64,000 nt of DNA, from assembly GCA_015680685.1 (NCBI GenBank), contig MNCI01011925.1:626062-690061 (forward strand). The letters run 5' to 3'. How positions within the stretch are numbered: position 1 is the first letter of the stretch; each line of letters starts with the position of its first letter. Both the position numbers and the translations under genes were made by a program. This DNA comes from Gnetum montanum (Eukaryota; Streptophyta; Gnetopsida; Gnetales; Gnetaceae). The notes under the pieces were generated by a model that was not told the origin of the DNA, made no database searches, and saw only the letters and a list, made by a program, of their open reading frames with translations. This document shows positions 1 to 10,286 of this stretch, one piece after another.

Positions 1-72
1 GGAGTTCGACCAGATCGCGCGTGCAACGCTCGTTTTGTATGGTTGAGTGTAGGGGTACCTTGCCACTCATCA
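1..72 (+). repeat. 3' end of an LTR (L0), type I family
   Basis: The segment matches the last ~70 bp of the other type I LTRs (compare 5699-5769, 43980-44048, 52643-52712), including the GGTTGAGTGTAGGGGTACCT stretch and the terminal TCATCA. The sequence after base 72 is not a tRNA-Asp primer-binding site, so this is the outer end of a 3' LTR or a solo LTR whose body lies left of the window. The five bases ATCCC that follow would be the target-duplication candidate. Confidence 0.85.
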
Positions 73-77
73 ATCCC

Positions 78-525
78 TTTACCAAAAATAGAAAGGTGAA
101 ATGGTTGTAACAAAATTTACCCATGTTGGCTTCCTAGCTACCTTCTACATTGGGTGTGGCAAGGGAAAAAGAGGGGGGGTGATCTGGGGGGATCTCACAC
201 CTTCCTATTCCAACATTGGTGAAGGAAGAAAGGGTTATTAAAAAGGGCAAAGAAAGAAAAGAAAATGTAAATTCTAGGAATGGAAATTGTTAAAAATTTA
301 AAATTTGGTGAAAATAGCCAAAACAAATCACTTACTCTCTAAGTAGTAAGTAGGGGATAAGGGCGATACACCCCTCTACCAAAAATAGAAAGCTAAGAAT
401 GTTGACATCAAGCCTTACCCACACTAGCCTCCGAGCTACCTCTACGCTAGCAATGGCATGGGGGAAGGAAGGAGATGGGATAGGAGGATCTCACACTTTG
501 TTATTCTAACATTGGTGAGGGGGGA
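78..525. repeat. Diverged direct repeat, two ~155 bp copies
   Basis: Copy 1 (about 78-230) and copy 2 (about 372-525) share the same order of words: ACCAAAAATAGAAAG, then a TTACCCA..TTGGCTTCC-like segment, a GGGG-rich middle, GATCTCACAC, and TATTC..AACATTGGTGA. They lie ~295 bp apart in the same direction and have diverged heavily. A third partial match to ACCAAAAATAG lies near 1609. Confidence 0.65.
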
Positions 526-1774
526 AAGTTTGACAACCAAAATGTAGATCTAAAGCTTTCCAAAAAATGGTTTTGGCAAGTTGCCAAATTTCACAACAAG
601 GAAGAAGTGAATGGGGGTTTGGCTACTTAGACCACCAATGCTGGCTTCCTTGTGAAAATGTGGTAGCAAGAGGAGAGTGAAACATGGCTTGTAAACCAAT
701 GCTAGCCTTGGGGTTTCACAGCAACTGATGCAAAAATTCCAACATCCAAACAACTGTAACACCCATGTTGGGTTTGTGGGACATAGGAAAATGGATTATA
801 GCATTAATCTTGGCTAAAAACTAGAAGTTTTTTACTATAAAAACAAAATTATTGTAACTTGCAGGTCAATCCTGGCTATGGAAAGAATAGATTTTAGCAA
901 ATAAATTAGGTAGAGGCTCTCCTTCTAGTAATAAGAAAATTGTTCCAATAGCAAATATTGACTACTGGAAAGTTAAGGATTCTTAGTTGTGAGTAGCCTT
1001 AACCTTGAATCCCTCGATCCTTCAAGAAAATGGGATTTAGGGTACCCTAGACAATCTGCTAGATCATCCAAGGAGTTAGGGGGGGTGCAAAATGAGGTTG
1101 TAAAAAAGTATGAAAATTGTAGATATAAAAATTCAAAACAAATATAGATTGCACATGAAATGAAACTATAAAATTTATTAAATGAATAAAGAATGAGTTC
1201 AAAAATGTGTACAAAAGTGCCCATAGGAGAGTAAAGAGGGGTTCACTTAGGCAAGGGTTCCAAGTCTGTTGTAGAAGATAGAATCCACTCCATGATTTAG
1301 ATGCTTAGCCACTCCTGATGTTGTCAGACCTTCTTTGTTGATGCTCAAAATCTACAATCTTGATCATTGTTGGGATTGAGAAATGTGAAGGATTTGGAGT
1401 AGCCAAAGTGCTTCACATTAAGATTCTGGGATCCTAGGGGGTAGTGTTGATACTTTAGGCTCACAAATCCCAAGCAGGGTAATAGGGGTAACAAAGCTAC
1501 AACAGTTCTACATTGGTAGACACTAAGAAGTTATGTTTCTGCTTAGTAAGAGCTCTAGAATGCCATGGCCATATGGAAAGTGTTATATCCCCATGGTCAT
1601 TTCGTTTACCAAAAATAGTAATAGGGGTGCACCTTGCAAGTTGGCATTGCAGGGTTCTTGCTAGAGTTGATGCAACGTTGAAATCTTGGCCATGTTGCTT
1701 CTATGCTAGGGAGGAGGTGTCAATGTTGGAGGGATGAAAGACCAATGCTAGGGGTGAAGGTCAAACCCTTCTAG

Positions 1775-1945
1775 GCTAAGTTATCCCCTCTCTACACTAG
1801 GGGTAGGTGAGATCCACCCCCCTACACTCATCCACACTAGTTTTAATGCCTCTACACTAGGAGCAAGTGGTCCACACCCCTCCACATTGGGGGTAGGTGA
1901 GATTTACTCTCTTGCAGGAGTTCTCTAGTGTAGAAAAGTGTATAC
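1775..1945. repeat. Minisatellite-like tract
   Basis: Variants of CTACACTAGGGGTAGGTGAGA recur at about 1793, 1852 and 1882, with further half-copies (CTACACTCATCCACACTAG, CTAGTGTAG). The unit is roughly 30 bp and imperfect. No coding role is seen. Confidence 0.55.
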
Positions 1946-2439
1946 CCCCCTCATAAAACCCATCAAATTACCATTTTTGGCATCCCAAAAGGCATTTTTG
2001 ATCCCCCCAAGCCTAAATATAGATACTAGGTGATTCTTTTCACTTGGGGAATGAGGCTTTCATATATGATGAGGCATTTTTTAGTTCCAAAATTATGAAA
2101 TATTTGAGATTGCCTCTTATGGGTTATAATATTCACATTTATAATGAATTTTAGCCTGAGGTTTCATGGGATGAGGTTAAAAAGGTTACAACATGCAAAT
2201 TTTGTGGTGTTTCATATGTGTGCAAAAATGTTTGTATGTAGCAACCACATAATAAGAAGACACCTAGTGGCTAATCACAAATGAATAAATTCAATCCAAT
2301 AAGTACATGGAACAAATAGAATAAATTGTTAATGCCTATGTTGAAAAGGCTAATATGTTAGAATAATTAAGAAAAAGACATTCCTACCCATGAACGAGTT
2401 AAGAAGAAGAGACATACTAAGGACAATTGGAGATCCTAG

Positions 2440-3560
2440 ACACTATGGAACTAGAACTGTTGGAACTAAAGGCCCTACTAGAAACATTAAAATATTCTTT
2501 CCTAAATAACAAAAAACCAATAATAATCAACACCAACCTAAAATAAGAATAGAAGCATAAGTTTTTGGAAGTGATTAACAAATGACCTACAACATTTGCA
2601 TGGTCTTATGATGAGATCATGGAAATTAATCCAAGAATCTATCAACATGAAACATATACTGATTTGGTAGTCAAACCACAACACCAACCCCAATGAAGGC
2701 TTAATCCTAAATTAAAAGAAGTAGTTAAACAAGAATTGGAAAAATTGCTACTCAAGTAAGAATTGAAAAAATTGCTAAAATTAGGATTCATTTATCCTAT
2801 TGCGAATAGCAAAAGGGTTAGTCCCTTAGTGATTGTTTCAAAGAAGTGGGGCAAGTGAAAAGTGTGCATTGATTTTTGAATGTTGAATGCTGCTACCTTC
2901 AAAGATCACTTCTCTCTATCATTTGTTGATCAATTCTAGGATACCATCATAGGACATGAGTATTATAGTTTTTTGGATGGATACAGTGGATATAATCAAA
3001 TTCACATTGCACCTGAAGACCAAAAGAAAACAATGTTCACCAAAACGTTTACCTACAAGAAGATGTCATTTGGTTCTTGTAATGCACCTGCTACATTCTA
3101 GAGGCTTGTGCTTAGTATCTTTTAGAAATAGATTGGAAATGATGTTCAAGTATTTATGGACAATATTTTAACATATGGGATTGATTTCAAGTAAGAATTG
3201 GACCAGTTCGAGTAGGTACTGAAAATATGTGTTGAAATCAATCTCAAGCTGAACTAGCAGAAAAGCCACCATATGGTCTAGGATGGTTTAGTGTTGGGAC
3301 ACAAAATGTTGTAGAAAGACATAGAGGTAGATCCTGAAAAGATTCAAGTCATGTAAAATATCACTCAAAGGCCATAGATAGTAAAATATGTGTGATTATT
3401 CTTGGGCCACATATGATATTATAGAAGATTTATAAATTTTTTTTCAAAGATAGCAAAATCACTCATGGAACTTACTAAAAAGGATGCACCCTTTGAATGG
3501 ACAAAGTCATGTGAAAAGGCACTTGAAGCTCTAAAGTAGAAACTAGTTGAGATGCTAATC
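2440..3560 (+). pseudogene. Reverse transcriptase remnant (element A)
   Basis: The reverse transcriptase would copy element RNA into cDNA in the virus-like particle. Family blocks are readable in order: the FAWSY linker block near 2597, IYPIA and the LVIVSKK block near 2790-2850, the YSFLDGYSGYNQI block near 2965-3005, NAPATF near 3085, the catalytic-loop block at 3153-3164, LGHKM near 3300, the EVDPEKI block near 3330, and FEWTKSCEKALEALK near 3490-3535. The catalytic FMDD reads FMDN: the second aspartate is asparagine, a G-to-A-type change. Many stops are TAG or TAA at positions where copies have Gln or Trp. Not functional. Confidence 0.9.
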
Positions 3561-3574
3561 CTTTAAGCTCTAGA

Positions 3575-3960
3575 TTAGTCATGATTGATGCTTTCAATTA
3601 TGCACTTGGTGTAGTATTGAAATAACTAGATGATCAAAAGAGACCTTATTATATACACTATACCAGCAAAAGCATCATTAGAGCACAATTGAACTACATC
3701 ACAATAGAAAAGGAGTTGATGCCTGTGGTGTACGCAGTTGAAAAGTTTAGACATTATGTGCTTAGGTATCAAATTTATGTCCACACCTATCATAAAGCCA
3801 TTTGATTTCTTATGAAAAAACTAGTGCTCAATCCCAAGGTGATAAGATGGCTCTCATTATTCTGCAAGAATTTAACATCATAATGATTAATGAAAATGGA
3901 ATAGAAAATGTGGTAGTCAATCATCTGTTAAGGCTAAAGTGGGATGCCTAAGGTAAAAAA
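3575..3960 (+). pseudogene. RNase H remnant (element A)
   Basis: The RNase H domain of pol removes RNA from the RNA:DNA hybrid. The sequence reads DAFNYALG, YYIHY, AQLNY, EKELMPVVYAVEKFRHYV and TYHKAI, matching the same blocks in N1 (48620-48850), R2 and R3. It follows the RT without a break. Stops and frame changes occur after ~3850. Confidence 0.85.
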
Positions 3961-4119
3961 AAAACCTTTATCTAATTAGTTCCCGAATGAGAACCTATTT
4001 ACTTAAATAGTGAAGGCTGTAAGTTCAACAAGAAAGCCATGGACCATAGAATATTTGACTTATCTATCAACACAAGTGCTTGCTACTGATTAGAGTAAGA
4101 AACAATGAGAGTAGTTCCT

Positions 4120-5215
4120 TCATAGAGCAAAAAGATATATGGAAATCAATGATAATCTATACAAGATTGGTGTAGATGGGCTCATTAGATGGTATGTGCT
4201 AGAATGTGACCAACAAAGAGTCTTGTAGAATGTCCATGAAAGCCCCTGTGATGGCCACTATGTAGGTTGTAGAATGACATTCAAACTGATCATGGCAAGC
4301 TACTTTTGTCCTACCTTGTTTAAGAGACACCAACACTTTTGTGCAATCTTGTGAGAAATGCCAAAGAGATGGAGGAATTATGGCCAGATATGAAGAGCCA
4401 CAACAATGGATACAACCACTTGAACCTTTTGACATATGGGGAATTGATTTTATGGGGTCCATAACACTAATGTTTAATGGAAAATCATACATAATTAAGA
4501 TTTTGGATTAATGTACTATGTGGGTAGAAGCAGTAGCAGTAAAGGATTGTATAGAAAAGATAGCTACTAAATTCTTCCAATAACATTTGATGAATAGATG
4601 TGGATTACCAAGAAGGCTCATATCAGATAACGAGACTCACTTCATTGGTGCTACATTTAAAAAGCTCATGCAACAACTTGGGGTAAACCATAACTTGACC
4701 ACACCATATCATCCCCATGCAAAAGTTCTAGTTGAAGTGACTAACTAAGAAATTATTAGCATACTTACTTGAATGATTAGTATATTTAGAAAATATTAGA
4801 GCACTAACCCAAATGATGCTCTATGTGCCTACATGACATCTTGAAAAAAACCTATAGGATACTCACCATATGAATTAGTTTATGGCAAGTTGCCAATGAT
4901 CCCAATCTAGGTAGAGCTTCATACACTAGCTATTGCCAAGAAACTTGACCTTGATTTGAGCTTAACCCAAAAAGAATGTCTAATGAATCTAAATCTTTTA
5001 GATGAAAATAGGCTCATAGCTGTCATGAGTAATGAAGTCCATAAACATTACTCAAAACTTAGGCATGATGCATGGATAAGGTAAGTAACTATATAGCTGG
5101 GTGACAAGGTCCTTTACTATAATCCTAATCATTTATCCTAAAATGCTAAATTTTAGATACTTTGAGAGGGATCATACATTATTCAACCCACTTATCCATC
5201 TAGTGCCTTACATAT
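4120..5215 (+). pseudogene. Integrase remnant, cut by LTR P (element A)
   Basis: The integrase inserts cDNA into the genome. The N-terminal HHCC zinc finger is readable (two His blocks near 4228-4262, SCEKCQ near 4349-4370, reached after a frameshift). The catalytic core keeps all three acidic residues at codon level: D at 4445-4447 in GIDFMG, D at 4626-4628 in SDNETHF, and E at 4734-4736 in VEVTN, though stops and frameshifts separate them. The C-terminal domain (YSPYELVYGKLP near 4860-4890; a GDKVLYYNP block near 5100) runs to 5215, where the LTR at 5216 interrupts it within a segment aligning to LPSEAMMIYK of N1. Confidence 0.88.
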
Positions 5216-5769
5216 TGATGAATTTTGATTCATCAGGTTGTGATATCAGACCGACAATATCGGATATGTGATATCAGGTATGCAATATTGCACCCAACAA
5301 TGATATCGGATATGCAATATCGTGGTTCCTATGTGGGCCTATAAATACACATGTAGGAACATAGGAAAGGATTTTTTTGTCTTTTGGTAAGTTTTAAGAA
5401 TTAGTTTAGTGTAGGATCTTTTTTGTCAATTTTTTTCCTCTCAACCCTTTCTCCTAGTGCATGCTTGTAGTGTGATGATTGTAATTGTATGACATCCTTT
5501 ATTCGAGTGTGATGTACTTGGACACACACATGATTGGAAATAAAGATTGAGATTACTTCATCATTGCAGCATTCACTTAGTTTAATTATTTAATNAACTA
5601 AACCATATGTGAAAAAGAAACTACTAGTCCAGGTGGGAAGACAACGAACTGCAATCAATGAGTAACTATCTAGATACCACAACTAGCTCGTATGTAGAGT
5701 TCGACCGGATCATGTGTGAAATGCTCATATTCATATGGTTGAGTGTATGGGGTACCTCACCACTCATCA
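5216..5769 (+). repeat. LTR of element P (type I), internally gapped
   Basis: It begins TGATGA and ends TCATCA like the other LTRs and is followed at once by a primer-binding site, so it is a 5' LTR. U3 holds six GATATC-like cores at offsets 28, 42, 56, 70, 88 and 102, and TATAAATA at offset 125. A polyadenylation-type AATAAAG lies near 5545. It is 554 bp long against 840 bp in O1. The missing ~290 bp fall at the single N at 5595. P is inserted in the integrase of element A with left flank CATAT. Confidence 0.92.
5595..5595. other. Single N marking a collapsed gap in LTR P
   Basis: Sequence left of the N matches the O1 LTR near 41700-41715. Sequence right of it matches 42056 onward, so ~290 bp present in the O1 LTR are absent here. 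Confidence 0.8.
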
Positions 5770-5770
5770 T

Positions 5771-5788
5771 TGGCGTTGTTGCTAGGGA
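5771..5788 (+). promoter_or_regulatory. Primer-binding site, tRNA-Asp type (P)
   Basis: TGGCGTTGTTGCTAGGGA starts one base after the LTR. It differs from the complement of the plant tRNA-Asp 3' end (TGGCGCCGTTGCCGGGGA) at a few positions, mostly C-to-T or G-to-A changes. It would prime minus-strand DNA synthesis. Confidence 0.85.
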
Positions 5789-5906
5789 ACGGTGCTAGTT
5801 ATTTAGATTAGTTACATCATAAAAGATCACTGTAACAAAGTATTCACGATACATCTTTTAGGAAAGAAAATTAATTTCAATTAAGTCACAAAAAAGTTCA
5901 CACACA

Positions 5907-6232
5907 ATGTCTCTCTCACAAGACTATGATAATGCAACAACTAGTAAGGAAATTCATTGGAGAACCAACGAATTATACGATGATGAAGATGAAGATTGGA
6001 GTACCCAATCTAATATAGGGGTTTCCTATAAACATAAATGAAGACAACATCATCCCAACTCATGAATGCATAACCTACCTAGTGATGATGAACCCCTAAT
6101 GGCCACTACAAGCCTAACGCAAATATAAGAGGCTATTCGAATATCCAGCAGGCATCGCAAGGAAGGCCATCTACCTAGGCTTGATCTAAAAAACTTTCCT
6201 AAGTTTTCAAGAGGCTATAATTTAGATTTGCA
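5907..6232 (+). pseudogene. gag N-terminal fragment (P)
   Basis: The reading frame opens MSLSQDYDNATTSKEIHWRT and closely matches the gag start of O1 at 42360 (MSLSQDNDNATSSK). Later blocks (SDDEPLM, RHRKEGHLPRLDLKNFPKF) match O1 near 42820-42950, but the segment between them is shorter in P. It ends near 6232, just where the capsid-like region begins in O1, and the following sequence reads as pol on the opposite strand. In-frame stops near 6040 and 6068. This start is chosen because it is shared by both copies. Confidence 0.82.
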
Positions 6233-6239
6233 AAAAAAA

Positions 6240-6468
6240 TTTAGATTAAGGGTTGATTTAGAAGTATCCAACTTCTCCCAATTGATGTTTTTAGATTAAG
6301 GATTGGAAGTCGACAATGTTCATACTCCAATGTATCTATGCTTTCGTTGTGGTTGCAAGTTGTTCCCCTAGTTAGTTCCATGCATATTGGTGGGTTGCTC
6401 TCTTGATTAGCTATCAACCACTAGGTGTTCTCCTGTTGTGTGGTTTCTACATATAAGCACCTTTGTAT
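6240..6468 (-). pseudogene. Protease-RT linker fragment (R1)
   Basis: Reverse-strand sequence at 6370-6450 matches the N1 linker near 47280-47360 (AATTRQEG..WLTIDQESS region). Sequence down to 6240 matches the R2 linker near 23350-23400. It breaks off at the inverted junction with P and the RT itself is missing. Confidence 0.7.
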
Positions 6469-6978
6469 CTAAGTTTCTTGGGCACACCAGTTGCACACAA
6501 GAAATGTTGAGCACTCTTGTATGTCATCATCCTCAGTATCACTGTATGTGATGCATGGAACTTTCTTCTTCTCGATCTTTCCATAAATATTTTCCTTGGA
6601 TATTTCTAGGGAAAGATCACGGATTTCTAGGCATGCATTTATGGTACTGATCCATGTCTTCCCCATTATAATTGGGAAGTCCCCTTTATTATTGTTGACT
6701 TCTATCACTAGGAAATCAACTGGGTATGACCAACCACACATAGTGATAATAATGTCCTCCATAAGTACCAAGGGGACAGTGATGGACTGGTCAACCAGCT
6801 CTAATTGAATATTTCTCTTCTTGAGTGGAGGTAGGTTCCAGGCTTTATACATTTCTTGTGATATTAAGTTGACTCTGGAACCTAAGTTAAGAAGAGCGTT
6901 ATGTGGTTCATTCCTAGCATCTTGGAGGTATATTAAGGGACTTCTGGGGTTAGAGAGTTTCCTAGGAAGGTTTCCCAC
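6469..6978 (-). pseudogene. Retropepsin-like aspartic protease (R1)
   Basis: A 169-codon open frame, the longest open protease frame in the window. Blocks shared with N1, R2 and R3: GNLPRKL, SPLIYLQ, NEPHNALL, VNLISQEMYKAWNLPPLKKR, the DFLVIEVNN block, GDFPIIMGKTWIS, LSLEISKENI and KKKVPCITYSD. The protease would cut the gag-pol polyprotein. The active site expected as D-S/T-G reads N-L-G, so the catalytic aspartate is lost (GAC-to-AAC type change) and the open frame does not mean an active enzyme. It starts at an internal Met because the protein is normally part of a polyprotein. Confidence 0.88.
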
Positions 6979-7009
6979 CTTTATCTAGTCAGTGACGATA
7001 TGTGTTAAC

Positions 7010-9595
7010 ATAACTGTATGCGTTGAGCTCCGTTGTTGGTTTGAAGGAAGCTCCGAAGCCTTATTTGATGGAGGAACGTTTAGAGGTTCAACGGCTTATG
7101 GTTGTGAGAGCTTGTTTTGACTGTTGATTCTAAAGAAGGGTCTTCTCTTTATACGGTTGTTAGAACTAGTATCAGGTTGAAGGTTTATAGCTCTCATAGC
7201 ATTACGTTGCTGCGGTTGAGTGGGGAGTTCCCCTTGCATCGTTGGAGTGGATGGTAGTGGAATTATCAGTGTAAGAGATGCAGATGGATTCGGAGGATGG
7301 TATGCATGTGGAGTGTCTCTTCTAGGAGAGGGAGTCCTAAAATACTTCCAAACTTGGTAATGATGTTGTGGGGTTACGTGACCCATAGAGTCACTTGGAG
7401 AAATTGGCTACTACACATAATAGCCATACGGGTTTGGTTGCCTGTAAGGGTATTATTGTCTAGGTGGTGGCATCCCCCATGATTGTGGGTATTGTCACTA
7501 CTAGTGTTGTTTCATAGGTTGTGGCAGAGTTCCACTTGGATAATATGTTAGTGGTTGGTGGAACTACCTTCGGTTACCTTGGGGATAAGGTAATTGATGG
7601 GGTGCTTGCTGCTTGTTAAGTCTTGGGTTCAATGCATACACCCCAAACTCTTGCAGATGTGAGATTATTGGGCAACATCCCTTAGGATGGTGATATTGGC
7701 AGATCTCACATCCACCATCATTGTTTATGTCTGAATCCACAACCTCTTCAATGATAGCCATTTTTCCCTTACCCTTGTTACGTGCATGGTCTGAATCTCT
7801 CCTCTTTTTCTTATCATGATCACTACTTCGCTCCTTAGACTTCTCTACGATTTTTAAAATGGTTTCAAATCTACTGTCTAAGGAGTCCCACATTTGATCT
7901 ACCTTAGCTAACACTTTGGTTGTTAACTTTTGAACGAGCAAGGTTTTTCTATTCACGAACTCTTCAAGTGGTGACTCATCCTCTTCCTCACAGAATCTTA
8001 CTCCCTTCTTTCGGAGGGAAGGATCACGGTTATACTCTTCTCCAATCCTAACATAAGTATCTATCGTGGTTATACTCTTTTATTGGGAGTATCTACTCTT
8101 TTCCATAGCTCCTCTTCTTCCTTAGCTACTTGCTCCAATAGTCTATGAACTTCATGGAACCTAAGCTTAGATAATCTCCACTAGGCATATGTTCCAAGGG
8201 TTCTACTAGTTTCATGTCTTAGCCCATCTACGAGGTGGTGGAGTTGATCCCGTTGTGCGTAACCATGGCCCGGGCAATGATGTAGCAGTGCATAATATCA
8301 ACCCATGGCAGCATCCAAGGGTTTGTGATTACCTTGCTTCCATCCTTGGTTCTATTTTCGCAAGTTCGACACTCTAGATTACGTTTGATATTTATTGTTG
8401 AATAGTTCTAGCATTGTACTCCATCGTCTAATGGTTTCCTATTCTAAGGACTGGTACCAACTTTCAGATTCTTTTATGAATGTCCTTGGGAATAACTTTA
8501 ATTTTTTCCACTCATTTTCAATATTCTGCAAGGCACAGACATCATGAAATGCCTGTAAGTGGTTTTGTAGATCAGCGTTGTATCCCCCCTCAAATCGTGG
8601 GATATTATTCATGTCTAGTCTCTTGATCCGGCTATCTTTCTGGTGGCTTGTAGATATTCTCACAGCCTCCGTAATTTCTAACATACTTCAGGTGGCAAGT
8701 AGGAGTTCATTTTTGTCATTTCTTCATGGCATCTATGATGCCTACACAGTTCCCTACTTTCGCTTCTTCCATGCCTAGATTCTCTCGAATGCCCTTGTCC
8801 TCTCTCTCGACTCTCTCGTTGAGGGTTCTCACTATGCTTACCCTTATCCTCATGGTTGGACTCTTTGTGACTGCATCCTGATGTGGAAGGAGAGGGTGAA
8901 TGATGTGATGAAGGTGAAGAAGAAGGAGAACCATCACCATGACAATGTTTCTTACCTTCTCTTCAGTGGGTACAGCCCCGATCATGATGATGATTAGACT
9001 GCCCATCCTTATCATTTGTTTGTGTTCCCTCATTGAACACTTGGTGTTTGTGGGAATCAGAACTAGGGTTGTGCATCATGGAACAAAGGTTTTGATACAT
9101 GACCTCCTCACTATCATTAGGAGGGGGAACATCATTTTGTGGAGAACCTATTGAAATAGGTTCACCACCCTTAATTTCTCTTATGACGGGCAAAGCATTA
9201 TGGGGTCCTTTGCGCTTCAACAATGTGTGGTAACTCTCTTGCCGTCTATCCCATTGACGTTGCACCACTGTGGGATGGTAATCCCTTGTGTCATAATCAC
9301 ATGCAATGTATTCTGCGTATAGCTACATCATGTCTATTTGTGCAAGAGCACGAAGGAGCATGTTAGGTACTGCACAATCCGTGGATAACACTATGTTACC
9401 TTGCAAGTCTGTCCAACGCAGTTGTTCATCTTGGTGGAGGATAAAGGTAAAATTAGGTACATACTCATTGTGATGAGTATATACTACCTGATACTATTGA
9501 GGAACTGGTGGTTCTTGGTTATGTATGTTGTGCCGCCAACTATCTCTTGTGTTATCCCTAGGCAGTGAAGTGCTTTTATGAGAAGAAGAAGACAT
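7010..9595 (-). pseudogene. gag polyprotein remnant (R1)
   Basis: The start at 9595 (ATG, then Ser/His-rich MSSSSHK) is shared with R2 and R3. Order: N-terminal domain with NFTFILHQDEQLRW (near 9430); His/Arg/Ser-rich linker (about 9000-8700); capsid-like domain from MLEITEAVRIS (8684) through FHDVCALQNIENEWKKLKLFP to WYQSLE (8439); a Glu/Lys-rich segment; basic DHDKKKRRDSDHARNKGKGK (about 7850-7770); zinc knuckle CEICQYHHPKGCCP (near 7677-7715), intact C-x2-C-x3-H-x4-C; and a Pro/Gln-rich tail to ~7096. Frameshifts and stops interrupt it. Gag would bind RNA and build the particle. Confidence 0.88.
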
Positions 9596-9674
9596 TGTCT
9601 CTTGTCGATGTGCTATTGACCATTGTTTAAATTTTCTTTTGATTAACCCTAAGGGTTTGTTTAAGCTTCCCAAC

Positions 9675-9675
9675 N
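9675..9675. other. Single N marking a collapsed gap in the R1 5' LTR/UTR
   Basis: On the minus strand the LTR stops at the N, and leader sequence resembling N1 near 44110 (ACCCTTAGGGTT) follows. The LTR end and the primer-binding site, ~230-250 bp in N1 (43880-44110), are missing. Confidence 0.75.
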
Positions 9676-10286
9676 GTCTTTTATGTTTTTATCGCCAATG
9701 CTAAGAGAGGAAAGGGTGAAGAGAATAAGTAACTAACTTTAACTAACTAAGCATTAATTACCCTAGCATCAGTATCTGTTCCTACTTGCCATTTCACACC
9801 CTGAACCAATGCAATGCTGCTGGGATTACCAAACGCTATTCATTACTGGGATTACCAAGCGTAACGCACGTGCTCAAAGTAGTCGTACTAAATGCACTTA
9901 ACTAGGAGTTGAGGGTTGAGAGAGATTAAGTCCTTAAGAAAGAATTTAAAAATTTCACAATAATTAAAGTCCTATTTATCTTAGTCCATGCACTACAAGG
10001 TTTATCCAAAAGTTCGTCTTTATTGCCGTACACAATTGTGTGCTCAGGTACATAATTTCTTGAATAAAGATCCGTTCACTTTTGGACTCCTAATGCAGGC
10101 ACATGGAAATTATTGTAACTCTAGAATGAAAAAATGGCAAGATTTTGGCTAAGGTCTAGATCTAGATGGAGAAACAAGGAAGAGCCACCTCTTATTTATA
10201 GAAAAGGTGGTGGGCTGCGATATCGTGTACATGATATTGCAGGGAAAGAAGAGATATTGCAACCTATGCGATATTGCGTCCCATCA
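9676..10286 (-). repeat. 5' LTR of R1 (type I), 3' part missing
   Basis: On the minus strand it starts TGATGGGACGC at 10286, with GATATC-like cores at offsets 13, 30, 50 and 64 and TATAAATA at offset 87, exactly 23 bp after the last core. The body matches the N1 LTR through the TAAGTAGTCGTACT..GGTAATCCCAGTA region. It breaks at the N at 9675. Confidence 0.87.

Larger units (their letters stand above)
73..2170. other. Non-coding stretch with degenerate local repeats
   Basis: No retroelement protein or plausible gene is visible in any frame; the open frames here are short and unrelated to each other. The stretch is full of variants of words such as CAATGCTAGCC, ACACTAGG and CCATGTTGGC, suggesting an old local repeat. 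Two parts are listed separately: a duplicated ~155 bp block and a minisatellite-like tract. It may be host intergenic DNA or another retroelement's UTR. Confidence 0.6.
2170..5215 (+). mobile_element. Element A: Ty3/gypsy (Athila/Tat-like) pol remnant
   Basis: A decayed pol region on the plus strand: protease-RT linker, reverse transcriptase, RNase H and integrase in the Ty3/gypsy order. No gag, protease or LTR of its own is attached. The left limit is where similarity to the N1 pol linker (about 47215 onward) begins. On the right the integrase C-terminal region is cut at 5215 by LTR P; aligned copies continue there toward a conserved VNxQQxKxFHEP-type segment that A lacks. Dozens of stops and several frameshifts make it a pseudogene. 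Confidence 0.88.
6240..10286 (-). mobile_element. Element R1: 5' half of a Ty3/gypsy element (minus strand)
   Basis: Reading on the minus strand from 10286: a type I 5' LTR (partly missing), gag, protease and the start of the pol linker, ending at ~6240 against the gag fragment of P. The RT, RNase H, integrase and 3' LTR are absent. The flank outside its LTR is CCTAG (10287-10291), which in R1 orientation is CTAGG, the same five bases as the N1 target duplication. Gag and protease have fewer stops than in the other copies. Confidence 0.87.
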
